Shown here in pieces: positions 1 to 7,201 of a stretch of 9,918 nucleotides of DNA. Every line of letters starts with the position of its first letter. Position 1 is the first letter of the stretch. The DNA comes from an uncultured Desulfobacterales bacterium. Its GTDB lineage: Bacteria > Desulfobacterota > Desulfobacteria > Desulfobacterales > JAFDCJ01. The translations under genes were made by a program, and so were the position numbers. A model generated the notes under the pieces. The model worked only from the letters and a program-made list of their open reading frames with translations. It ran no database searches and was not told where the DNA came from. The DNA lies in contig CALZJV010000411.1 in assembly GCA_945787595.1 (NCBI GenBank), positions 1 through 9,918 of the forward strand, given 5' to 3'.

Positions 1-200
1 GCGCGGGCCATTGATAATTAAATTCGCCTTATTGAATAAATACCGGTCTCAATCTGATTTTCCTTAAAACCACTTTTTTGCTATTAAAAAGTTGGTTCTA
101 AGACCCCTTACAACCCCTCGTTTAACATCTATTTCATTAATTTTCAATCAGTTAATTTGGTCCGACAGTAAACATTCGTAAATAGGATAATTAAGCTGCA

Positions 201-1046
201 TTATCTACCAACGGCATTGGTCAAATTCCACCTTTGGATGTTCAAGTTTTGGCCTATCTGTGCGGCAGCAATACCTACCTCCATCATAGAATAGTGAGAA
301 TATTCTGCTTTACCATATATTAAGATAATAACGTTTGATCTCTCGATTCGTTTAAAAAAGGGTAGACTTAATATATCGCTAGAGAGTGACTCTATTGATC
401 CAGCATCTGCCGTTTGGTTGACCACGATTCCTCCTCCAGAGCTCCAATCATCAATAGTTTCCCGTAATGTGTCTGCAATTTTTTTTAATTCGTGTGGATG
501 GCTGATAAAAATTTGTACGATTTTATCTGCATAAATTTCATGGTTTTTTAAATCTTTCTTTTTATGATTAATTGAAGAATAGCCTTTTTTTGGCGGCTTT
601 GGTTTTGTCTTTATGACTGGTTTGTTAATCGTTTTTGTAAGCGGCGTTTGAGAGCTTTGTTCTTTACCAAATTTATTTAAAAGCTGCTTAACTCCGGAAT
701 CATAATCGCCAGTAAAGTCAGCGTAATGTCTCCTTGTTATTAAAATAGGAATTTCGCATTCTTTTAGAAGTATTGGAATTATTTCTTTGTTTTTATTAAG
801 CATAAAAGCTAATTCGTTCATGACATTATCTGAATCTGCAGCAGCAGGTGAAAGCACAACTACGAGACTATCCGAATTTTCCAATCCTTGTTTGATGGAA
901 AGGTCCCAATTAGCTCCTATAGAAATATCCAATTGATCGATCCATATATCTATGCCAGCTGATCTCAAAGATGTTGCCAACTTGAGAGCGAATTCTTTAT
1001 CTGAATGAGCATAACTAATAAAAACCTTTTGATCCTCAGTAGACAT
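201..1046 (-). CDS. TIR-domain protein with a second TIR-like C-terminal domain
   Basis: The protein has 281 residues. The N-terminal half is a bacterial TIR domain: it opens with VFISYAHSD, continues through a GIDIWIDQLDI segment and LVVVLSP, and has NELAFML followed by IIPIL. The Glu of NELAFML (residue 78) sits where the catalytic Glu of NAD-cleaving TIR domains such as SARM1 lies. A basic, Lys/Pro-rich linker follows (about residues 140-172). A second domain begins IFISHPHE, continues to SNVIILIY and ends with MMEVGIAAAQ, which again resembles a TIR-type fold but stops early. The start at 1046 is preferred over the in-frame ATG at 1079 because GGAGG lies 5 bases upstream of it. Family knowledge suggests NAD+ hydrolysis or protein-interaction signalling in defence; the substrate cannot be read from sequence. 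The gene is AT-rich and lies 200 bp downstream of the kinase-NDT remnant on the same strand. Confidence 0.85.
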   Translation of the reverse strand: MSTEDQKVFISYAHSDKEFALKLATSLRSAGIDIWIDQLDISIGANWDLSIKQGLENSDSLVVVLSPAAADSDNVMNELAFMLNKNKEIIPILLKECEIPILITRRHYADFTGDYDSGVKQLLNKFGKEQSSQTPLTKTINKPVIKTKPKPPKKGYSSINHKKKDLKNHEIYADKIVQIFISHPHELKKIADTLRETIDDWSSGGGIVVNQTADAGSIESLSSDILSLPFFKRIERSNVIILIYGKAEYSHYSMMEVGIAAAQIGQNLNIQRWNLTNAVGR

Positions 1047-1051
1047 AATTG

Positions 1052-1056
1052 CCTCC
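1052..1056 (-). promoter_or_regulatory. Ribosome binding site deciding the TIR gene start
   Basis: GGAGG on the minus strand lies 5 bases before the ATG at 1046. The longer reading from 1079 has no comparable site, so the shorter protein is preferred. Confidence 0.75.
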
Positions 1057-1248
1057 AATATAGACAAATCGATCCTCACCTTGTTCTAATTTATTAGAGT
1101 GAATTATTTATTGCTATAGAAATGGTTGAATTTTTCCGCTGACTCATTGATTTTATTCATTCCTAGATTTCTTGTCATGAACATATAATCAACGAAATGT
1201 AACAAGAGAATAAAACCTATTACTATTAAATTGAAATCCATGAAGGAT

Positions 1249-1926
1249 TTAACTTTTTAAGATATACTTTAATCGTCTAGAAAGGCTCTCTTTTAACTTG
1301 TGCATCCCTCGCTTACTTTTAGTATATTTCATGACTGGCATATGTCTCCAGTCGAAAGGTAATTTTTCAGGCTGATCTTGTGTTAACAAGATAATTGGTT
1401 TTCCAATAGCTCTACCGTGAGCTGCTTCAGTAGCGACATTTGGATTCGCTGACCTGTTCTCACCTATTCCAGTTAAGTCTGCTATAATAACGCATGCAGC
1501 ATCAATTTCCTGAACAGTTTGCTTCCAAATACCATCGGTGAAAATAATTTTATCCATACGGCTTGCCCTAAGCTTCGAAGCTTCGCATGCTTTTTCAATT
1601 GCCTCAAAAGTGATATCAAAATCTTCTATGAAAGGAATTGCTATAAATGCTGATCCTTTTATTGGCCCCTTTGGAGCTAAACCTCTGTATCGAAAATCTT
1701 CCAAGTTTTGCAGCATATCCCTCGCCTTCTGATATCTTTCTTCCGGATTTACGGATACAAGGCTTGATATTATTTTATTGATCTCCTCCGGAACATCTTT
1801 ACGATAATTTTTTAGCGAGGCTACCGGTTTCGCAAGAATCTCTAACAAGGATGAAATTGAGCTAACTTCACGGGCTCGCTGACCGGTTAGACACTCCCAT
1901 GCAGTCAATCCTAAAGAAGCGAAAAA
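1249..1926 (-). pseudogene. 5'-truncated kinase-like / nucleoside deoxyribosyltransferase-like fusion gene
   Basis: The frame stays open from 1249 back to 2094 (281 codons), but only about the last 225 codons look like a conserved protein. The first recognisable motif, SLGLTAWECLTG, matches subdomain IX of Ser/Thr protein kinases. It is followed by the C-lobe end VPEEINKIISSLVSVNPEERY. The ATP-binding lobe and catalytic loop are absent. About residues 148-260 of the open frame form an NDT/TIR-like domain: FIAIPF, VIIADLTG, then NPNVATEAAHGRAIGKPIILL, where the Glu of ATEAAHG could be the catalytic one. The upstream 57 codons are antisense to the start of the transposase gene and contain a hydrophobic run, probably chance coding. 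No ribosome binding site precedes the ATG at 2094. The likely history is a kinase-effector gene truncated by the transposase element. A functional short form cannot be excluded. Confidence 0.7.
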
Positions 1927-2942
1927 AAGGGACAGGTTCTCTATGCTTGACACAGTAAAAATCTTATGGAATACATGGGTGAAAATTAATATTAGCAGTG
2001 AGGTTAACAATGCCAAGAACACAACGATTGAAAATAAACGATGAAACGGCTGTTTATCATGTAATGTCCAGGACTGCCTTGGATGGTTTTCCATTGGGCG
2101 ATATTGAAAAGGATTTCATGCTGGATCTGATTAGGAAATATTCTAAGCTGTATTTGGTTGAAATTTTAGGGCTTTGTCTTATGGGGAATCACTTCCACCT
2201 CCTGGTAAAGGTGTTTCCCGAATATAAATTTACTGATGACGACATAAAAAAACGATATGTGGGCTTTTATGGTGATGACCTGGCGTTTTCATGTGGACAA
2301 TTTCCCTCTTTGCGCGAAAAGCTATCGAACCTCTCTGAATTTGTGCGTGAAATTAAAGTCGGCTTTGCCAGGTATTACAACCGGCGTCACAACAGGCGCG
2401 GTTATTTTTGGGGAGACCGGTTTAAAAGTGTCATTGTTGAAAAGGGAGAAACCCTCATCAACTGCCTGGCATATATCGATTTAAATCCCTTGCGTGCCGG
2501 CATCGTCAGCCGACCGGAAGACTACCGCTGGAATTCCCTTGGATACCATGTACAGACCAACAACAGGGATAACTTTCTTTCAACTGATTTCGGATTAAAG
2601 GAATTCAATGTCAAAAACGAAAAAGAGCGCATCAGAGGGTATCGCAGATATGTGTATGAAGCTGGGGCTGTAAACCGACCTGAAAAGGGCAAAACCAAAG
2701 TAATTGGCGACAGGATTCTTGAAAAGGAGCGTAAGCGGGAGTTTGAACTCAGCCGAAGCGATCGATTCAGATACCGCACGCGCTATTTTACAGATTCCGG
2801 AGTCATCGGCTCTAAAGAATTTGTTTCAAAGACTTATATACGGTTCAAACATCACTTTAATTCAAAAAATGAAAAAAAGCCTAAACCTATCAAGGGCTTG
2901 GAGGGGATGTATTCGTTGAAGCGACTCTCTGAAGTCGTCTGA
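1918..2942 (+). mobile_element. RAYT/Y1 transposase element, left end in the kinase gene, right end unclear
   Basis: Kinase-like coding sequence on the opposite strand stops abruptly near 1918-1926, at a run of A followed by GGGACAGG, and the transposase gene starts at 2010. From memory, a GGGACAGG-type leader is common upstream of such solitary Y1 transposase genes, so this may be the left end. No matching right end or target duplication is visible after 2942, and the right boundary is unknown. The end coordinate given is simply the transposase stop codon. Confidence 0.45.
2010..2942 (+). CDS. REP-associated / IS200-like tyrosine transposase (Y1, HUH family)
   Basis: The protein has 310 residues. 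It carries the HUH motif as HFH within LMGNHFHLLV (residues 61-63). Downstream is the helix FARYYNRRHNRRGYFWGDRFKS, with the candidate catalytic tyrosines at 122-123, followed by CLAYIDLNPLRAGIV, a hallmark of the RAYT-type family. These enzymes nick and join single-stranded DNA at hairpin-foot sequences. The length exceeds the roughly 150 residues of minimal IS200 TnpA and fits the longer RAYT-like group, with a basic C-terminal extension. The ATG at 2010 is chosen because GAGG lies 6 bases upstream; an in-frame GTG at 1998 overlaps that site. The frame is intact, so the enzyme may be active. It lies convergently against the truncated kinase-like gene. Confidence 0.88.
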   Translation: MPRTQRLKINDETAVYHVMSRTALDGFPLGDIEKDFMLDLIRKYSKLYLVEILGLCLMGNHFHLLVKVFPEYKFTDDDIKKRYVGFYGDDLAFSCGQFPSLREKLSNLSEFVREIKVGFARYYNRRHNRRGYFWGDRFKSVIVEKGETLINCLAYIDLNPLRAGIVSRPEDYRWNSLGYHVQTNNRDNFLSTDFGLKEFNVKNEKERIRGYRRYVYEAGAVNRPEKGKTKVIGDRILEKERKREFELSRSDRFRYRTRYFTDSGVIGSKEFVSKTYIRFKHHFNSKNEKKPKPIKGLEGMYSLKRLSEVV

Positions 2943-3046
2943 AAAGCATTTCGGGGCAGCCGAGACGCAATCTGTTCACGCAGAACGATTCGATAAAGTG
3001 TTAAAATTATATCTTGATCCTAATTTTAATACCGAATTTAAATTCT

Positions 3047-3075
3047 TTGACAGAAAAGAAAAAAATGCATACTAT
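3047..3075 (+). promoter_or_regulatory. Predicted sigma-70 promoter of the toxin-antitoxin operon
   Basis: TTGACA at 3047-3052 is followed after 17 bases by TACTAT at 3070-3075. A perfect TATAAT also occurs at 3092-3097 and may be an alternative -10, although it lacks a good -35. Confidence 0.5.
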
Positions 3076-3086
3076 GATGTCATATT

Positions 3087-3098
3087 GACTATATAATC
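3087..3098. promoter_or_regulatory. Candidate antitoxin operator palindrome
   Basis: GACTATATAATC is palindromic at five of six base pairs and overlaps the TATAAT just before the antitoxin gene. VapB/FitA-type antitoxins usually repress their own operon through such short palindromes. The assignment is by position only. Confidence 0.3.
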
Positions 3099-3116
3099 TG
3101 CAATCACTCTATGCGT

Positions 3117-3121
3117 GGAGG
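3117..3121 (+). promoter_or_regulatory. Ribosome binding site pointing to a TTG start
   Basis: GGAGG ends 7 bases before TTG at 3129. The ATG at 3111 lies upstream of this site, and the ATG at 3138 is 16 bases away, so TTG is the best start. Confidence 0.6.
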
Positions 3122-3128
3122 TGTTCAA

Positions 3129-3389
3129 TTGAAAACAATGACTATCCGGGGTTTAGAACCGATTCTGATCGACAAAATGAAAGAATTTGCAAAACAACAG
3201 AACCAAAGCCTCAATCAATTTGTTGTTGAAACTTTGATGCTGCACATGGGTATGAAAAAAGAAAAAAAATTCACAGCTGAGTATCATGACTTGGACCATC
3301 TTTTCGGAATATGGGCTGAAAAAGACTTTAAACGGATTCAGGGAAAAATTGATTCGGAACGTAAGATCGATAAGGAACTCTGGAGATGA
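3129..3389 (+). CDS. vapB: Antitoxin, ribbon-helix-helix (VapB/FitA-like)
   Basis: The protein has 86 residues from the TTG start. Residues 3-40 (TMTIRGLEP, DKMKEFAKQQNQSLNQFVVETL) fit a ribbon-helix-helix DNA-binding domain: a beta strand, helix one, the NQS turn and helix two. The C-terminus (HDLDHLFGIWAEKDF to IDKELW) has the acidic and aromatic pattern by which this antitoxin group occupies the toxin's active groove. Its stop codon overlaps the toxin ATG (ATGA at 3386-3389), which indicates translational coupling. It should neutralise the downstream PIN toxin and repress the operon. An alternative ATG at 3111 would add six residues but overlaps the ribosome binding site. The vapB name is generic. 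Confidence 0.8.
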   Translation: MKTMTIRGLEPILIDKMKEFAKQQNQSLNQFVVETLMLHMGMKKEKKFTAEYHDLDHLFGIWAEKDFKRIQGKIDSERKIDKELWR

Positions 3390-3775
3390 AAAACCTCCTG
3401 ATTGACACCAATATTTATACGCATGCACTTGCAGGGGATCTCGAAACAATCGATGTATTGCGACATGCCCAAAAAATCGCCATTTGTTGCATCAGCATTG
3501 GTGAATTGCTTTCCGGTTTTAAAGGAGGAAACCGGGAAAAGGAGAATAGAAAAGAGCTTGAAGAATTTTTGGATGCTCCCCGTGTGCAAATTTATGGCAT
3601 CGATGAAGATACAGCAGAATTTTATGCTGATACCTTAAACAATCTACGAAAGAAGGGGCGACCAATTCCAACAAATGATATATGGATCGCCTCCGTCGCA
3701 TTGCAGCACGGCCTGAAATTATTTTCCAAAGATCATCACTTCAAATATGTTCCGGGTTTGGTTATCACCGTATAA
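3386..3775 (+). CDS. vapC: PIN-domain ribonuclease toxin (VapC-like)
   Basis: The 129-residue length is standard for VapC. The acidic PIN-domain residues that bind Mg/Mn are present: Asp7 in LIDTNIY, Glu40 in SIGELLSG, Asp98 in TNDIWIA and Asp116 in SKDHHF. The reading frame is intact with no key residue missing, so an active RNase is expected. Family members cleave tRNAs or rRNA and arrest translation; the specific target cannot be inferred. It is translated by coupling with the antitoxin gene (4-base overlap, GGAG immediately before ATG). The pair may stabilise the surrounding accessory DNA. The specific name is generic, but PIN-toxin identity is confident. Confidence 0.9.
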   Translation: MKNLLIDTNIYTHALAGDLETIDVLRHAQKIAICCISIGELLSGFKGGNREKENRKELEEFLDAPRVQIYGIDEDTAEFYADTLNNLRKKGRPIPTNDIWIASVALQHGLKLFSKDHHFKYVPGLVITV

Positions 3776-4140
3776 GCCGGATAGATAAAATAAGAAATAA
3801 CTTGTAAAAAGCGCCAGACTCCAGGGTAGGAGCGGCTCCTTCCGGGGCAACAACCACCATTCCGGCATTCTGCATATGGTTGGCAATCACCAATTGCAGA
3901 GGCCCCCTCACCCGGTCTTCCGAGTCGAACGTGCCGACTTTTTAAAAGCACCTTTGCTCCGCCGCCCGTCACGACTCCGGGCGTTTTCCAATAAAAACAT
4001 TCAGGTTTGGTTACCAGATATGCCTATTGGTTTTCAACTAATAATTCAAACGACCAAGGGTAAATTGATAAAAGGGCCTGGCCTATCAAAACCATTCTTG
4101 TTCGTCCCATTATTTGGCGTGCCATTCAGGTGGTTTTGAA
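3776..4140. other. Gene-free stretch with small palindromes
   Basis: No convincing gene is seen between vapC and the tRNA-Arg terminator. The stretch holds a REP-like palindrome at 3826-3840. It also has TTGATA/TATCAA at 4065-4089, CAAAACCA/TGGTTTTG at 4087-4138, and GGTTTTG/CAAAACC at 4132-4149. It is likely decayed DNA at the accessory/core junction. Confidence 0.5.
3826..3840. repeat. REP-like palindrome with GTAG foot
   Basis: AGGAGC-G-GCTCCT is a perfect 6-bp inverted repeat and overlaps GTAG on its left side. GTAG next to a short GC-rich hairpin is the layout recognised by RAYT enzymes, and such a gene lies 0.9 kb upstream. Only one copy is seen here. Confidence 0.35.
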
Positions 4141-4156
4141 ACCAAAACCAACCCAG

Positions 4157-4190
4157 AAAAAAAGGCTTACAAACTGAAATTTGTAAGCCT
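4157..4190 (-). terminator. Rho-independent terminator of tRNA-Arg
   Basis: A perfect 11-bp stem (AGGCTTACAAA at 4163-4173 with its complement at 4180-4190) encloses a CTGAAA loop. On the minus strand it is followed by a T run (4163-4157). It lies 11 bases past the tRNA 3' end. Confidence 0.85.
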
Positions 4191-4201
4191 ATAATATTTC
4201 A

Positions 4202-4279
4202 TGGTGCGCCAGGCAGGATTTGAACCTGCGGCCTACGGATTCGTAGTCCGGCGCTCTATCCGGGCTGAGCTACTGGCGC
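4202..4279 (-). tRNA. tRNA-Arg (anticodon ACG)
   Basis: The minus strand folds as a cloverleaf. The acceptor GCGCCAG pairs with CTGGCGC, and the discriminator A and CCA are encoded (4204-4202). The D stem is GCTC/GAGC, the anticodon loop CTACGAA gives ACG, and the T arm is GCAGG-TTCAAAT-CCTGC. The first pair of the anticodon stem is a C-U mismatch. A34 of this anticodon must be converted to inosine by TadA to read CGU, CGC and CGA; tadA is the neighbouring divergent gene. A strong terminator follows. No clear promoter is visible in the repeat-containing gap upstream. Confidence 0.95.
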
Positions 4280-4301
4280 ATGGGAAATTGGGTTGAAATT
4301 C

Positions 4302-4340
4302 GATGCTGGATACTGGATGCTTGATGCTGGACACTGGATG
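4302..4340. repeat. Two direct 18-bp repeats between tRNA-Arg and tadA
   Basis: GATGCTGGATACTGGATG (4302-4319) and GATGCTGGACACTGGATG (4323-4340) differ at one base and have a 21-base period. They sit where the divergent promoters would be expected. Confidence 0.75.
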
Positions 4341-4396
4341 AAGATTACAAAACGGCACACAGTTCGGGACGCAGGGCATAAGGTTAGTTAAAATTT

Positions 4397-4855
4397 ATGA
4401 CTGATACACACGAATATTTCATGGAACTTGCCCTTCAGGAGGCCAAAAGAGCGGGACAAATCGGTGAAGTCCCGGTAGGTGCAGTACTCGTTTCTGAAAA
4501 CGACGAAATTTTGGCGGCCGCTCACAATCAAACCATCAAACTGGCCGATCCGACCGCCCATGCCGAGATTCTGGCCTTGCGCAAAGCCGCGCTTGAAATT
4601 AACAATTACAGATTGCTAAATACAACGCTGTATGTTACCGTCGAGCCGTGCATTATGTGCATGGGGGCTATTGTTCACGCCAGAATTTCACAAGTTGTTT
4701 TTGGTACAACAGACCCCAAGTGGGGGGCGGCAGGCTCATTGTATAACTATGCGGAGGATGAGCGGCTGAATCATCTTGTGGAAATCACGTCCAGTGTGTG
4801 TGCGGAAGACTGCCGCAGGTTGATGCAGGATTTTTTTCGCGCCAAACGAGAATAA
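4397..4855 (+). CDS. tadA: tRNA-specific adenosine-34 deaminase
   Basis: The enzyme deaminates adenosine 34 to inosine in tRNA-Arg(ACG), a cytoplasmic reaction essential for decoding CGN codons. The 152-residue protein matches the family from end to end. Zinc ligands are His55 in PTAHAE and Cys85 and Cys88 in PCIMC, with the proton-shuttling Glu57. The N-terminus (YFMELALQEAKRAGQIGEVPVGAV) and the C-terminal helix (DCRRLMQDFFRAKR) align with E. coli TadA. These features separate it from cytidine or guanine deaminases. The ribosome binding site is weak (AAGG about 13 bases before ATG). It lies divergently 117 bp from its substrate tRNA gene. Downstream is a 520-bp repeat-rich gap, so it is probably monocistronic. 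Confidence 0.96.
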   Translation: MTDTHEYFMELALQEAKRAGQIGEVPVGAVLVSENDEILAAAHNQTIKLADPTAHAEILALRKAALEINNYRLLNTTLYVTVEPCIMCMGAIVHARISQVVFGTTDPKWGAAGSLYNYAEDERLNHLVEITSSVCAEDCRRLMQDFFRAKRE

Positions 4856-4960
4856 ATGTGTCAGCATTTCGATCTTGTAGCGGCCAAAAAGTCAATTACA
4901 ACCCCTGAAAGGGATGGCATGATGGATCCACTAAAAGGGGGGCATTTTAATAATTATTTT

Positions 4961-5210
4961 CACCGCAAAGACGCTGAGCACGCAGAGGACCTAGTTCTTT
5001 TTTTTGCTTTCCGCTGAGAGGGTGGAAAGCAAAAATCAGCAACCTTATGGGGACTGTCAATTGCTACCGTAAACAAAAGCTTTCTATAGTTGGTTTGACT
5101 GTGCACCAATGCTGAAAGCTTTTCCATTGCCGTCCTTCCTGTCCGCCAGTATCTTTGGAGGCTCAACGACAATGGGAAAATACAATTTACTCTGCGATCT
5201 TTGCGCCTTG
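4961..5210. repeat. Structured MITE-like element with inverted ends
   Basis: The left end CGCAAAGACGC...GCAGAG (4964-4987) is matched in inverse by CTCTGCGATCTTTGCG (5190-5205). Inside are three further inverted repeats: a perfect 12-bp stem at 5001-5012/5024-5035; AAAAGCTTTC at 5075-5084 with GAAAGCTTTT at 5114-5123, enclosing TTGGT/ACCAA; and TTTTCCATTG at 5120-5129 with CAATGGGAAAA at 5170-5180. No protein is coded. The layout suggests a non-autonomous mobile repeat. Confidence 0.55.
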
Positions 5211-5227
5211 AGCGACCTGTCGGGTCG

Positions 5228-5262
5228 TCTTGTCCCGTCGTAGCTCGAAGAGCGAAGTCGGA
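5228..5262 (+). repeat. 35-bp dispersed repeat, copy 1
   Basis: This is perfectly matched in reverse complement at 8309-8343. It contains AGCTCGAAGAGCGAAG (5242-5257), which recurs directly at 5263-5278 on a 21-base period. Confidence 0.9.
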
Positions 5263-5366
5263 AGCTCGAAGAGCGAAGCCTGAAGCGGGCGGTTAATTTC
5301 CAGTCACCTAATCGCTGGGCAATGCTTGGACCATCAGCATAGCTGAAGGTTTAAGGAATTAATTAA

Positions 5367-6668
<1,302 letters not shown>

Positions 6669-6793
6669 GCGTCCAATCTTGAAATTCGTATTGCCATTTC
6701 CAGGGAGGCCGGCGAATAGAGTGAAAACGAAAAAATAGGGGCCTGACGCTTATTACCTTTCGAATTCCGACTGAATTTCGGATACATTTTTAT

Positions 6794-6822
6794 TTGACAA
6801 TTTGACAGAAAAAGAATAAACA
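6794..6822 (+). promoter_or_regulatory. Predicted promoter of tRNA-Pro
   Basis: A consensus TTGACA at 6794-6799 is followed after 17 bases by a weak TAAACA. A second TTGACA at 6802-6807 has no well-placed -10. The site is 14 bases before the tRNA 5' end. Confidence 0.4.
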
Positions 6823-6835
6823 AAGCAACCTAAGT

Positions 6836-6912
6836 CGGGACGTGGCTCAGTCTGGTAGAGCACAGCGTTCGGGACGCTGGGGTCGCTGGTTCAAATCCAG
6901 CCGTCCCGACCA
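6836..6912 (+). tRNA. tRNA-Pro (anticodon CGG)
   Basis: The 77-nt sequence folds as a cloverleaf. The acceptor CGGGACG pairs with CGTCCCG, the anticodon loop TTCGGGA gives CGG, the T arm is GCTGG-TTCAAAT-CCAGC, and CCA is encoded at 6910-6912. It closely resembles E. coli proK and decodes CCG proline codons. No clear terminator follows. Confidence 0.96.
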
Positions 6913-7201
6913 AAAAAACAATCTAAAACAACGAATCATGTTCAAGGTTTCCTTACACAAATGCCGGGAGCTGCAGCCGGACACCAGTTCCTCCTAACCT
7001 GCGCCATCGGTGAACAATCCGATTTATTAGGAAGCGTATGCTCCAATGTTGCATAAAACGCAGAAAGCCGGAGGACTTCAGGTCCTGTGTTGTTCTGCAA
7101 GACGGACTTGACTTCGGCTGAGCTCGTCTGCATGTCTCGGTCGATGCCCACCCTTGACGCCTTGGTTCTGAAGCCTTCCGGCTTTTTCAGCCTAAAGAAT
7201 A
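6913..7201. other. Gene-free stretch holding palindrome copy A
   Basis: No gene is supported between tRNA-Pro and the stop codon of the minus-strand gene at 7202. The right part is palindrome copy A. The left part (6913-7040) shows nothing recognisable apart from short GC-rich palindromes such as GCTGCAGC. Confidence 0.55.
7064..7185 (+). repeat. Long imperfect palindrome, copy A
   Basis: The left arm AAAGCCGGAGGACTTCAG (7064-7081) and right arm CTGAAGCCTTCCGGCTTT (7168-7185) are near-perfect inverse complements. Outer sequence is shared with copy B: CTGTGTTGT after the left arm, and a CCTTGACGCCTTGG / CCTCGACGCCTTGG variant before the right arm. The centre (about 7094-7140) differs from B and has its own small hairpin. 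It ends 16 bp from the stop codon of the gene at 7202 and could also act as its transcript end. Confidence 0.85.

Noticed and set aside
3776..3945. Minus-strand frame reading LVIANHMQNAGMVVVAPEGA
   Set aside because: It briefly looks protein-like but is about 60 codons, opens after a stop, runs through the REP-like palindrome and ends inside vapC; I could not tie it to any family.
3876..4139. 87-residue plus-strand open frame between vapC and tRNA-Arg
   Set aside because: It has no family resemblance, spans several inverted repeats and lacks a ribosome binding site; its composition looks like chance reading of non-coding DNA.
5001..5035. Perfect 12-bp hairpin as a tadA terminator
   Set aside because: The stem is strong but followed by A rather than T on the plus strand and lies 146 bp past the stop codon, inside a repeat element.
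4960..5172. 70-residue minus-strand open frame before purA
   Set aside because: It lies wholly within the structured repeat element and simply translates its inverted repeats.
6955..7040. Possible riboswitch in the GC-rich spacer after tRNA-Pro
   Set aside because: I compared it by eye with cobalamin and c-di-GMP patterns and found no conserved core.
6942..7151. 69-residue minus-strand open frame
   Set aside because: About half of it is the translation of palindrome copy A and the rest has no recognisable motif.
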